NCBI RefSeq assembly: GCF_031157315.1
Contig: NZ_JAVIFU010000023.1
Coordinates: 1-64,000, forward strand
Origin: Paenibacillus sp. LHD-38
GTDB taxonomy: Bacteria; Bacillota; Bacilli; Paenibacillales; Paenibacillaceae
DNA: 64,000 nt
Reading direction: 5' to 3'
Part shown: positions 1-7,382 of the stretch, piece after piece
How the letters are laid out: every line of letters begins with the position of its first letter
Numbering within the stretch: position 1 is the first letter of the stretch
Made by a program: the position numbers and the translations under genes
Notes under the pieces: generated by a model
What the model saw: the letters and a program-made list of their open reading frames with translations, nothing else
Told to the model about the DNA's origin: nothing
Databases searched by the model: none

Positions 1-30
1 TGTGAAACGAATGGTGAAGCTGATAGAGCA

Positions 31-70
31 AAAGCAGCCCGCCCTCGGATGAGGGACGAGCTGCTTTTTT
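31..70 (+). terminator. Rho-independent terminator
   Basis: AGCAGC at 33-38 pairs with GCTGCT at 60-65, enclosing an inner CCCTC/GAGGG hairpin, and a run of six T follows. It probably ends a plus-strand gene lying mainly left of the window. Confidence 0.75.
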
Positions 71-132
71 AGTTTCCGCGATAACATTTCCAATTTGAAG
101 CTTACTTTTACTCAAAAGCAAGGCTTTTGCAG

Positions 133-157
133 GGCTCTCCAATGAGAGCCTTCTTTT
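133..157 (+). terminator. Possible second terminator
   Basis: GGCTCTC (133-139) pairs with GAGAGCC (144-150) over a 4-base loop, followed by TTCTTTT. It abuts the stop codon of the convergent small membrane gene. On the minus strand there is no T-run, so it would act on plus-strand transcripts only. Confidence 0.45.
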
Positions 158-380
158 AACCGTTTAATCTCATATTAATCATAAAACTGGCCGACATCGC
201 CAAGAATAGCACGATGCTCAAAATCCCAACCAGCAACCGCCTTGTATTTAACCTTTTAAGGAGTTCGGAGTCGTTAGATTGCCGCTTCGCTTCCGCGTAT
301 GAACGATGCATAAACATATAAGTGATAATGGATACAACAAATAGCATGTTAACGACAAACCAGATCAATGTCCAGGTCAA
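156..380 (-). CDS. Small two-helix membrane protein, unknown function
   Basis: This 74-residue protein has an N-terminal hydrophobic helix (about residues 3-23), a charged middle rich in K, R, E and N (25-48), and a second hydrophobic helix (49-70). I do not recognise the family. The start is TTG, with GGAGG eight bases upstream, and no better start codon is available. It follows another two-helix membrane protein on the same strand with a short gap, so the two may be co-transcribed. Both look like small envelope proteins of spore formers, but nothing in the sequence assigns a function. Confidence 0.6.
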   Translation of the reverse strand: MTWTLIWFVVNMLFVVSIITYMFMHRSYAEAKRQSNDSELLKRLNTRRLLVGILSIVLFLAMSASFMINMRLNG

Positions 381-415
381 GCTCTTACCTCCGTTCGTGA
401 TCAGCTATAGAACGG

Positions 416-616
416 CTATAGATACCACTTGTTTAATATAAACATAAAAACGACGAAACTTACGGCCGCTCCCGCAAAGCTAACCCAGCCTGTACGAAAT
501 CTTTGTTGAAACATGCGCAAAATTCCAAAGCTAAGCAATCCGAAAATTAGCATTAAAAAAACGATTCCGAGTATGAATAACGAAGCAGAAACACTGCTTA
601 CATCGACTAATGACAC
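416..616 (-). CDS. Small two-helix membrane protein, unknown function
   Basis: A 66-residue protein with two strongly hydrophobic segments (about residues 9-31 and 44-62) separated by a basic loop containing RMFQQRFRTG, suggesting a hairpin with the loop in the cytoplasm. The start taken is GTG at 616, which lies about nine bases behind an AAAGGGAG ribosome binding site. An in-frame GTG three codons earlier (625) touches that site and is less likely. The family is not recognised. It lies between the Hsp20-like gene and another small membrane protein, all on the minus strand. It could be a sporulation or envelope stress protein, but that is a guess. Confidence 0.6.
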   Translation of the reverse strand: MSLVDVSSVSASLFILGIVFLMLIFGLLSFGILRMFQQRFRTGWVSFAGAAVSFVVFMFILNKWYL

Positions 617-769
617 TGAACACACTCCCTTTTTTTGCTGATATGTACATGTTCATTAGACATTATAAAGGATAGAGATGCCATTAGCCAGCCGTAAACC
701 CTGTCGATTTCGTGACAAAAAGAGCACATATCAAACGACATGCGCCCTCGCCCACTTGAGCCGATACCT

Positions 770-1195
770 CTACCAACGTACGACAGCTTCATGGTAAGTA
801 CGATTTATCGGCCGCTTCTGCAGCTTTACTTGCAGCACTTTATCCTTCAGCAGCGTTTTGCAGATTCGCGGCTTCACCAGCTTCGGCAGCTTAATCGTCT
901 CGTTTTTACCGCCGGGCAGCCCCTCAAGCCTAAGCCGATCCTCCCGCACGAACAATCGCAGCTGCTCCTTATCAAAGCCGTCCGGTAAATTTATTTTCAC
1001 ATGAACAAAGTGTCGAGTCTCGGAAAAGGTAGCTGATCCCCCGCCAATTATAACACCAGCCACTTCGGGCAGCGCTTTTGTCATCATTTTACGCACGTAC
1101 TGCTCAACCCAATCCGGCTCGCGAAGCAGCTCAAACCCTTTAGGAAGCTGCTGTCTCTCCATCCATCGTTCCATATCATCCCATTTGGATGCCAC
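770..1195 (-). CDS. Hsp20/alpha-crystallin-like protein, divergent from gerP
   Basis: A 141-residue soluble protein. The N-terminal half is charged and Trp-rich (WDDMERWMERQQLPKG). The C-terminal part (about residues 55-125) has the alternating beta-strand pattern of the Hsp20 fold, with a recognisable HVKINLPDGFDKEQLRLFV stretch followed by RLEGLPGG and a basic PKLVKPR turn. Such proteins are small heat-shock chaperones or structural proteins. The GTG at 1195 has GGAAGGCGGG about nine bases upstream, whereas the GTG eight codons earlier (1219) has no ribosome binding site. It is transcribed away from the gerP spore-coat operon from a shared 150-bp region, so a role in the late spore is plausible but inferred only from position. 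Confidence 0.65.
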   Translation of the reverse strand: MASKWDDMERWMERQQLPKGFELLREPDWVEQYVRKMMTKALPEVAGVIIGGGSATFSETRHFVHVKINLPDGFDKEQLRLFVREDRLRLEGLPGGKNETIKLPKLVKPRICKTLLKDKVLQVKLQKRPINRTYHEAVVRW

Positions 1196-1269
1196 AAGCA
1201 AACACCCGCCTTCCAGCACTTCTGCCAGTATATGCGCCCATCACCGCTCACGATACATCCAACAAGGGA

Positions 1270-1296
1270 ACCTCTGGGCGGATGCCGCATAAGATA
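1270..1296 (+). promoter_or_regulatory. Candidate sigma-K promoter of the gerP operon
   Basis: CATAAGATA at 1288-1296 matches the sigma-K -10 pattern CATAnnnTA, and an AC dinucleotide at 1270-1271 sits 16 bases upstream as the minimal -35 element. Transcription would start near 1303, about 44 bases before gerPA. In Bacillus the gerP operon is known to be made late in the mother cell under sigma-K, which agrees. The match is by eye. Confidence 0.55.
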
Positions 1297-1346
1297 TAGC
1301 ACGGTCATCGATTTCATCAAACACCCATAAAAAAAGGAGGATGCTC

Positions 1347-1574
1347 ATGCCAGCTGTTGTCGGCTTTGTCAAAATTGTAAGCATAGGTTCCGGCTCTATT
1401 GTCCAATTCGGCGATTCCTTGGAAGTCTCTCCATCTAGCAACACCAAGACATACGCCGGATCAGGCTCGTTCTTAACCGGCAGCCTAACCAACTCCAATA
1501 ATGCTGTTAGTGCAACAAACTCCATTGATCCCGACGTACAAGACAATACGTCCAATGATGTGAATGTGATATGA
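1347..1574 (+). CDS. gerPA: Spore germination protein GerPA (GerPA/GerPF family)
   Basis: A 75-residue protein of the GerPA/GerPF family, which forms part of the spore coat and lets small germinants reach the inner receptors. It starts MPAVVGFVKI, carries the family core GSGSIVQFGDS (about residues 16-26), then KTYAGSGSF, and ends with the ATNSIDPDVQD tail. The central part resembles GerPA more; the tail also resembles GerPF. ATG 1347 is chosen because GGAGG ends six bases upstream, while ATG 1341 directly abuts it. It is the first gene of the operon, and its stop overlaps gerPB by four bases. Confidence 0.88.
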   Translation: MPAVVGFVKIVSIGSGSIVQFGDSLEVSPSSNTKTYAGSGSFLTGSLTNSNNAVSATNSIDPDVQDNTSNDVNVI

Positions 1575-1774
1575 ATCTGACCATTCATCAGCAAATTACC
1601 ATTCATCAGCTTCGTGTCGAAAACGTATCTAACAGCTCTGTCCTGCAGGTCGGCAGCGCGGGTTCGATTCGCTCGTTGTCGCAGATGTATAACACCGGCG
1701 GGTTCATTGAACCCGCTCCAGAGCTCGGTGGAGATAATCCGCTTTCTTTCGTGCCTTTGCCTAACCCATCTTAG
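1571..1774 (+). CDS. gerPB: Spore germination protein GerPB
   Basis: A 67-residue spore-coat protein of the GerPB family. The start overlaps the gerPA stop (ATGA), indicating translational coupling. Visible family features are the N-terminal LTIHQQITIHQLRVENVSNS segment, VLQVGSAGSI in the middle, the SLSQMYNTGGF stretch, and a proline-rich C-terminus ending PLPNPS. In Bacillus, GerPB works with the other GerP proteins to make the coat permeable to nutrients and other small molecules. It is followed 41 bases later by gerPC. Confidence 0.88.
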   Translation: MNLTIHQQITIHQLRVENVSNSSVLQVGSAGSIRSLSQMYNTGGFIEPAPELGGDNPLSFVPLPNPS

Positions 1775-1815
1775 GGGGTATGTTCGAACCCATCACAAGA
1801 AGGAGGAGCAGTCTC

Positions 1816-2484
1816 ATGCAGCAGCCTAATCCACTGTCGCCTTGGCAAATGTGGTCTCTTGAAGTTCAAAATAAACTCAAAGAGCAGCAGGAGCAGCTCG
1901 ATGCGCTTAACGCAAAGATCCTCGCTTTGTGTGAACAGATCAAGCAGCTCGAAGCACGTCCTACGTACAATATCGAGAGTATTGAATATCATTTTGATCA
2001 ATTGAAGGTCGAAAAGCTGGACGGCACGTTAAATATCGGCATGACTGCTCCCGGTATGGGCGGAGATTCCTTTCCAGGCAATATTGAACAGCTATCCGTA
2101 TCGAAACCGGAGGTTTTCCCTTCCGCCAGTTCTTCTATTCCAGCCCCAAGCGGCGAGTACGACGATATTTTCAATGAAATGACCCGTTATTTGGAAGTTG
2201 AAGTCCCGCAAAAGCTGCTTTCTTACGAGAATGAGCTTTGTATTCCGCTCGACCCTTATCATAGAAAGATTATTATAGAAGATATCCGTAAACAGGTACC
2301 TTCGCGCATACATTACTATTTGCACAAAACGGATCAAGGCACGGATGCTCAGAAAGCGAAAGCGGATGACGATTCGAAAACGGCTAGCATCCTAGCCAAA
2401 ACAAGAAGGGATACCGATGCTGCGCTTCTCGCCTACATGCGCCAGCTGCAGACGGGTACGCCTTCATCTGGAGGAATGGCATAA
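1816..2484 (+). CDS. gerPC: Spore germination protein GerPC
   Basis: A 222-residue GerPC homologue. It begins with a short coiled coil (about residues 14-50, VQNKLKEQQEQLDALNAKI and on), then a YNIESIEYHFDQLKVEKLDGTL motif (described here in parts: IEYHFDQLKVE then LDGTLNIG), which is the GerPC hallmark, and an acidic helical C-terminal half. Loss of GerPC in Bacillus slows germination by reducing nutrient access through the coat. ATG 1816 has AGGAGG nine bases upstream, whereas the in-frame ATG at 1780 lacks a site. The stop overlaps the gerPD start (TAATG). Confidence 0.88.
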   Translation: MQQPNPLSPWQMWSLEVQNKLKEQQEQLDALNAKILALCEQIKQLEARPTYNIESIEYHFDQLKVEKLDGTLNIGMTAPGMGGDSFPGNIEQLSVSKPEVFPSASSSIPAPSGEYDDIFNEMTRYLEVEVPQKLLSYENELCIPLDPYHRKIIIEDIRKQVPSRIHYYLHKTDQGTDAQKAKADDDSKTASILAKTRRDTDAALLAYMRQLQTGTPSSGGMA

Positions 2485-2693
2485 TGCTTCAATTCAAAGT
2501 GATCAATCATTATTTGAGCGTTGGGCAAATAGAAATACTTGGTGTATCCAGCGCATCGATGCTGCAAGTTGGAGATACAGATAATGTAGCTTTATATTCC
2601 ATGTTCGATACGCCGCCAGAATCCATTATCGTAGGCCCACTGGCACCGTTACCGCTTCCTGAGGATGAAGACGGCACACAAGGCGAATCTTAG
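2484..2693 (+). CDS. gerPD: Spore germination protein GerPD
   Basis: A 69-residue GerPD-family protein, a small spore-coat component. The family pattern is clear: FKVINHYLSVGQIEILGVSS near the N-terminus, then SMLQVGDTDNVALYSMFDTP and PESIIVGPLAPLPLP. Its ATG shares a base with the gerPC stop codon, so translation is coupled. Seven bases separate its stop from the gerPE start. The repeated VQ/LQ-x-GD core is shared with GerPA, GerPB and GerPE and suggests a common beta-rich unit in all of these coat proteins. Confidence 0.87.
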   Translation: MLQFKVINHYLSVGQIEILGVSSASMLQVGDTDNVALYSMFDTPPESIIVGPLAPLPLPEDEDGTQGES

Positions 2694-2700
2694 AAAGCGA

Positions 2701-3138
2701 ATGAGTCGAATGAATGTACAATCAGAGAACAGCTACCCGATACGTACAGCGAATGTTGGATCGATCTGTATCATCAGCGTCGCGTCAGCAGGTACGGTTC
2801 AGTTTGGCGACCGCGCCGAGACAAATGGCATGATTCGCGCGCTTGCACTTCAGCGGCAAGAGGATCATACGACAGCAGGGGATGTTTTTTTTGAATCGTA
2901 CCCGATATTTTACCGTCCCCTTCCCGTTCTGGTCGATCCTGAATTTGAAGACGGACGAGGCGTTCAGTTGATACGCACCAACTGTTCACCTAACATTATC
3001 GTCGGAAACATACATGTCATAGCATCCGGTTCATCCGCCAGCATCCAAATCGGTAATGGGATGAAGCTTACCGGTGAATCACGTATCAAGCATATTCGCC
3101 AGTATCCCCGGCCAAGTACCGTGCCACCCGCCGGCTAA
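2701..3138 (+). CDS. gerPE: Spore germination protein GerPE
   Basis: A 145-residue GerPE homologue with two copies of the small GerP-type core: CIISVASAGTVQFGDR near residue 25 and IHVIASGSSASIQIGNG near residue 110. GerPE is part of the coat permeability system in Bacillus spores. ATG 2701 is preferred; the longer in-frame reading from 2665 would overlap gerPD. The ribosome binding site is weak (AGAAAG), consistent with coupling to gerPD seven bases upstream. This is the last gene of the operon here: a terminator follows directly and no separate gerPF is present. Confidence 0.85.
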   Translation: MSRMNVQSENSYPIRTANVGSICIISVASAGTVQFGDRAETNGMIRALALQRQEDHTTAGDVFFESYPIFYRPLPVLVDPEFEDGRGVQLIRTNCSPNIIVGNIHVIASGSSASIQIGNGMKLTGESRIKHIRQYPRPSTVPPAG

Positions 3139-3181
3139 TAATCCTATCAATTCTAATGCAAGGCTCTTGTCCTTCGTAGGC

Positions 3182-3207
3182 GGGGGTCATATTTGACCCC
3201 CTTTCTT
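3182..3207 (+). terminator. Terminator of the gerP operon
   Basis: GGGGGTCA (3182-3189) pairs with TGACCCCC (3194-3201) over a 4-base loop, followed by TTTCTT. Confidence 0.8.
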
Positions 3208-3247
3208 ATCCGATTATTTCTTCCTTCCTGTCCTATTTTGTGACGAG

Positions 3248-4276
3248 CTATGCCAATTGAAAACCGTGGACAAGCAGTAAACCAAGTCCCGCAAGCAATA
3301 CAGAACCAATAAAACCGGCGATAAAAGGCTTCTTTCCTAATCTTCTAAAAATAACGATATCTACGCCAAGACCAAGACCCGCCATCGCCATTGCCAGTAG
3401 TATATAAGCGGCGGAAATGAGGTATTCCGTCACTGCATCAGGAATAATGCCTAAAGTATGAACACCGCTCATCACGAGGAAACCAACGATGAACCACGGA
3501 ATCGGAAGGTTTTTCAGGTTAACCTTTTGAGTTTTATCTGCCTTGCGACTGTGCCAAATACCTAAGATAACAGCGACTGGGACAAGCATTGCTACGCGTG
3601 TCATCTTAACGATAACAGCTAAATCTATAGCTTCTTGACCGCCAGGCGCAGCCGCGGCAATGACATGGGCGACCTCATGCAGCGTGGCTCCCGAGAAAAT
3701 GCCATAGCCTGCAGCGCTTAATTTCAATACTGGATAAAGTGCCGTATAAACCAGCGTAAACAACGTCCCCAGAATGGCGACCGTCGCCGCGCTAATCGCT
3801 GTTTCATTGTGATTAGCCTTCACCTGCGGAGCAATGGCAACAACGGCGGCAGCGCCACAGATTGCTGTCCCGCATGCGGTTAATATCCCGAGCTTTTTGT
3901 CTATGCCAAGCCATTTGCTTAATCCATACACAACAAATATCGTAAACGCGATATTAATAACCGCAATGGCAAGCACCTTGGGGCCTGCATGAAATATATC
4001 GAACAAATTAAGCCGCATCCCAAGCAGAATAATGCCGATGCGCAGCAGCTTTTTACTAGAGTACGCAATTCCATCCGCCGCCATCTCCGGAACTCCCGCC
4101 CAAGCTCGAAAAACGATGCCGAGTAAAATAGCAACAACCAGTTGCCCCATTATGCTAAAAAAAGGGAGCATCGCAATCATTTTTGCAAGCACGGCAATGA
4201 GCAGCGTCATTGCGATCCCCAGCGAGAACCCTATCCTTTTATAGGAATGATTAACTAGCATCTCCTTGTAAGTCAT
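3248..4276 (-). CDS. YeiH/UPF0324 family putative sulfate exporter
   Basis: A 342-residue integral membrane protein of the YeiH (UPF0324) family with about ten predicted helices. Family motifs include VAILLGIVFRAW, LRIGIILLGMRLNLFDI, GTAICGAAAVVAIAP and the GATLHEVAHVIAA segment. The family is annotated as putative sulfate exporters; in enterobacteria yeiH is paired with the LysR regulator yeiE, which responds to sulfite. ATG 4276 has AGGTGA six bases upstream and is preferred over the GTG three codons before it. It is divergent from a LysR gene with an inverted repeat between them, so it is very probably that regulator's target. Confidence 0.85.
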   Translation of the reverse strand: MTYKEMLVNHSYKRIGFSLGIAMTLLIAVLAKMIAMLPFFSIMGQLVVAILLGIVFRAWAGVPEMAADGIAYSSKKLLRIGIILLGMRLNLFDIFHAGPKVLAIAVINIAFTIFVVYGLSKWLGIDKKLGILTACGTAICGAAAVVAIAPQVKANHNETAISAATVAILGTLFTLVYTALYPVLKLSAAGYGIFSGATLHEVAHVIAAAAPGGQEAIDLAVIVKMTRVAMLVPVAVILGIWHSRKADKTQKVNLKNLPIPWFIVGFLVMSGVHTLGIIPDAVTEYLISAAYILLAMAMAGLGLGVDIVIFRRLGKKPFIAGFIGSVLLAGLGLLLVHGFQLA

Positions 4277-4371
4277 GCCCTTCACCTCTGCTTCGATACG
4301 ATCTTTGCTGTCCTATTTGTTTTCACTATACGTCTCTTTCCGCAGGTTGTGAAATACGTATTCCCTATGTT

Positions 4372-4394
4372 AATCATAAACAATACTTATGATT
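4372..4394. promoter_or_regulatory. Inverted repeat, likely LysR operator
   Basis: AATCATAA (4372-4379) and TTATGATT (4387-4394) form a perfect 8-bp inverted repeat around a 7-base spacer. It lies between the divergent yeiH-type and LysR genes, where a LysR regulator typically binds, and it contains the T-n11-A style symmetry of that family. Confidence 0.65.
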
Positions 4395-4471
4395 GTCATT
4401 GCATTGCCGTCATATAAGCCTTATATTGGGCAAATAGTCTTTAAAAACATAATCAATAATGAGGGATAATA

Positions 4472-5356
4472 ATGATAATCGAAGCGTTGCGAGTCTTTGT
4501 AACTGTGACGGAGCAAAGCCATTTTTCAAGAGCGGCCGAATTATTGAATCTTTCCCAGCCCGGCGTCAGCCAACATATCCGCAACTTGGAAAATGAGGTG
4601 GGCGCGAAGCTGCTCCATCGATCTCCCAAGCATGTCCGCCTTACAGAAGCCGGTGATATCATGTATCACAAAGCTAAACAGATTTTGTCTTTATATGAGG
4701 AAGCAAAACAGGATATACAGCTCCTTCAAGATCAGGTGACCGGATCACTTATGATTGGAGCAAGCTTTACGATAGGCGAGTACGTGCTTCCAAAACGCTT
4801 TGCAGAATTTGCTGCCATGTACCCCCATGTTGCTATGCAAGTCACAATCGGAAACACAGAGGAAATCGTGCAATCCGTCCGGTCAAATGAGCTGGACATC
4901 GGACTCATTGAAGGTGAAGCACATGCCGCTGATTTGATTATTACGCCTTATATGAGAGATGAAATGATTCTTATTGCTCCCTCCTCACATCCTCTCGCCG
5001 CTGCCCGGATTGTAGATGGCGAGATGCTTCAAAATCAAGTGTGGGTGCTCCGAGAAAGCGGATCTGGCACTCGCGCCTTCAGTGATCGTTTTTTTTCGGA
5101 TGCCCGAATTGTCCCGAAACGCTCCTATGTGTTCAACAGCAGCCAAAGCGTGAAAGAGTCGGTTGTATCCGGCTTAGGCATCGCCCTGCTCTCAAGATGG
5201 ATCGTGCGCAAAGAATTGGAATCCGGGGAATTACTCGAGCTCCCGCTCAACAAGGGACGCTTCGAGCGGGATTTTTCATTGATCTGTCATAAGGATGGTA
5301 CGAATTCTATGGCTTTAAAGATGTTCATTCAAACGCTGTTAGCAACCAATCGCTAA
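4472..5356 (+). CDS. LysR family transcriptional regulator (YeiE/CysL-like)
   Basis: A 294-residue LysR regulator. The winged helix-turn-helix is at residues 1-60 (FSRAAELLNLSQPGVSQHIRN is split here: FSRAAELLNLSQPGVSQHI, then RNLENEVGAKLLHRS), and the substrate-binding domain runs from about residue 88 to the end, with GSGTRAF and GLGIALLSRW typical of the CysB/CysL/YeiE branch. ATG 4472 has GAGGG seven bases upstream. It is divergent from a YeiH-type exporter and probably controls it through the inverted repeat at 4372-4394, sensing a sulfur compound. The exact ligand cannot be read from sequence. Confidence 0.85.
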   Translation: MIIEALRVFVTVTEQSHFSRAAELLNLSQPGVSQHIRNLENEVGAKLLHRSPKHVRLTEAGDIMYHKAKQILSLYEEAKQDIQLLQDQVTGSLMIGASFTIGEYVLPKRFAEFAAMYPHVAMQVTIGNTEEIVQSVRSNELDIGLIEGEAHAADLIITPYMRDEMILIAPSSHPLAAARIVDGEMLQNQVWVLRESGSGTRAFSDRFFSDARIVPKRSYVFNSSQSVKESVVSGLGIALLSRWIVRKELESGELLELPLNKGRFERDFSLICHKDGTNSMALKMFIQTLLATNR

Positions 5357-5451
5357 GCCCAGCGGAAAGGCAGACTCATTACAGCCTTGATCTTCGACTT
5401 TCATCGCATGCCTCCGCATATACATAGAGCTATTACGGTTGCAAAGGATGA

Positions 5452-7329
5452 ATGCGCCATATGGATATGAACCGAATCCGTGCACGGATAGATGATTTAA
5501 CAGCAGAGCTGCTTAATCTGCAATCTCGGGACGGCGCTTGGCGAATGTGCTTTGATTCCGGCACAATGACGGATAGCTACCTGATCATATTGCTTCGCTT
5601 GCTGGGTAGGACGGATGAGCATCTCATCCGGCTGCTTGCTGCGAGAATTGCCTCCAAGCAAGAAGCAAATGGCTCATGGAAGGTGTATCCCGATGAATCC
5701 GAGGGGAACCTGGAGGCTACTGCCGAGGCTTATTTTTCATTATTGTATGCGGGATACTACGCTGACTACGATCCGCGTATGGTGCGTGCTAAGCATTTTA
5801 TTTTGCAGCGCGGCGGATTATCAGAAGCCAGAACCTTGCTCACACAGGTTATTTTCGCCGCTACTGGTCAAGCCGACTGGCCGCGTTTATTACGTATCCC
5901 GCTCGAAGCTTTCTTTTCTGATTTGGGAATCGGCCTTGATCTATTCTCGCTTTCCGGCCACGCGCGCGTTCATCTTGTCCCGACACTAATCATGGCCAAC
6001 AAACAATTTGTGCGCAGAACGGTCACAATGCCTGATTTGTCCTCTTTATTTACGGGCTCCTCGCGTGCATTTGCCAACGATTCTACCTGGATATCCGCTT
6101 TAAATGGCTTTATCTCCAGCTTGCCGCTCACAAGCCTGCTGCCTGGCAGCTCCAACACCGCATTAGAGCAAGCCGAACGGTTTATGTTCGACAGGTTAGA
6201 GCCGAACGGCACCTTGCTTACGTATTCGACAGCGACGATTTTGATGATTTTAGCTTTGCTGGCTCTTGGCTATTCCCCTCAATCGCCACCCGTTAACCGA
6301 TTATTAGGAGGAATCCTATCGTTATTATGCGGTGATCGGCCTCATCTGCAGGTCGCATCCTCTGAGGTGTGGGATACCGCCATGATTACATACGCTTTGC
6401 GGGAGACGGGTCTTCCGTCTCAACATGCAGCTATGGAACGGGCAGGCGCTTATTTGCTGGAAAGACAACACATTCGATTAGGCGATTGGGCAAAACGCAT
6501 GCCGAATACGCCGCCAGGAGGCTGGGGCTTCTCCCAAGTCAATACGCTGTATCCGGATGTTGACGACAGTGCTGCAGCGCTTCGAGCCATTCGGCCTTAT
6601 GTATCAGAAGAAAATGGATTACAAGCCAACTGGCAGCGAGGACTAAACTGGGTATTAACGATGAGAAATGATGACGGGGGCTGGCCTGCTTTCGAGCGCA
6701 ATGGGCAACAGCTGCCTGCCAGCTTCTTTACTTTCGAGGGCTCTGCCGATATTTCAACGGATCCGTCTACCGTTGACTTAACGGGCCGCATGCTAAGCTT
6801 TATTGGGGATGAGCTCGATATGACCATCAGTCAGAAATGGGTCGAAGACAGCGTGCGCTGGGTGCTATCCCAGCAAACCCGGGACGGCAGCTGGTACGGA
6901 CGGTGGGGTATTGCTTATATCCACGGCACTGGCGCTGCTGTCCAAGGCATGACCGCAGTAGGCGTTTCTACAGATCACCCCGCCATAAAAAAAGCGATCA
7001 AATGGCTTCTGGCCATTCAAAACGAGGACGGCGGCTGGGGAGAGTCCTGCCTAAGTGATAAAGAGAAGCGTTATATTCCGCTAAACGCAAGCACTCCCTC
7101 TCAAACCGCTTGGGCGCTGGATGCTCTCATCGCTGCTAATGCGAAACCGACCGCCGCCATGCAAAAAGGGGTCGATGCTCTTCACCAGTTGCTCGAACGA
7201 CGTGATTGGACATACGGCTACCCAACCGGAGCAGGGCTGCCGGGAAGCGTATACGTCAACTATCCGAGCAACAATTATATTTGGCCATTGCTCACCCTCA
7301 CCTCCATTTTTAAAAAATACGGATCATAG
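5452..7329 (+). CDS. sqhC: Squalene-hopene / sporulenol cyclase
   Basis: A 625-residue triterpene cyclase that folds a linear isoprenoid into a polycycle at the membrane. The protonating motif DVDD is at residues 369-372, and several QW repeats are visible (for example QSRDGAW at 24, QEANGSW at 70, NDDGGWPAF, QTRDGSW and QNEDGGWGE). The length matches Bacillus subtilis SqhC, which makes C35 sporulenes in spores, as well as short squalene-hopene cyclases. No hpn squalene-synthesis genes are nearby, so the sporulenol role is somewhat favoured. The start could be ATG 5452 or ATG 5461; AAAGGA lies just upstream. It appears monocistronic, ending in a terminator shared with gntK. Confidence 0.85.
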   Translation: MRHMDMNRIRARIDDLTAELLNLQSRDGAWRMCFDSGTMTDSYLIILLRLLGRTDEHLIRLLAARIASKQEANGSWKVYPDESEGNLEATAEAYFSLLYAGYYADYDPRMVRAKHFILQRGGLSEARTLLTQVIFAATGQADWPRLLRIPLEAFFSDLGIGLDLFSLSGHARVHLVPTLIMANKQFVRRTVTMPDLSSLFTGSSRAFANDSTWISALNGFISSLPLTSLLPGSSNTALEQAERFMFDRLEPNGTLLTYSTATILMILALLALGYSPQSPPVNRLLGGILSLLCGDRPHLQVASSEVWDTAMITYALRETGLPSQHAAMERAGAYLLERQHIRLGDWAKRMPNTPPGGWGFSQVNTLYPDVDDSAAALRAIRPYVSEENGLQANWQRGLNWVLTMRNDDGGWPAFERNGQQLPASFFTFEGSADISTDPSTVDLTGRMLSFIGDELDMTISQKWVEDSVRWVLSQQTRDGSWYGRWGIAYIHGTGAAVQGMTAVGVSTDHPAIKKAIKWLLAIQNEDGGWGESCLSDKEKRYIPLNASTPSQTAWALDALIAANAKPTAAMQKGVDALHQLLERRDWTYGYPTGAGLPGSVYVNYPSNNYIWPLLTLTSIFKKYGS

Positions 7330-7347
7330 TTTTCATTGCACAAAAAA

Positions 7348-7370
7348 AACAGCCGAGACACTCGGCTGTT
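7348..7370. terminator. Bidirectional terminator between sqhC and gntK
   Basis: AACAGCCGAG pairs with CTCGGCTGTT over a 3-base loop, with A-rich sequence on the left and T-rich on the right, so it can serve both convergent genes. Confidence 0.8.
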
Positions 7371-7382
7371 TTAATTGCAATG

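Noticed and set aside
1..51. Possible C-terminus of a plus-strand gene (frame ending TGA near 51)
   Set aside because: The terminator at 31-70 suggests an upstream plus-strand gene, but two frames are open at the left edge and the visible tail is too short to choose or name one.
607..741. Minus-strand frame of about 44 residues with two CxxC motifs
   Set aside because: The end of this frame contains the ribosome binding site of the next gene (start 616) and overlaps that gene, and its own start region is inside the Hsp20-like gene's downstream sequence. No family resemblance was seen.
5395..5440. Sigma-E/K-like -10 (CATATACAT) before the cyclase gene
   Set aside because: No -35 element at a correct distance; too weak to list as a promoter.
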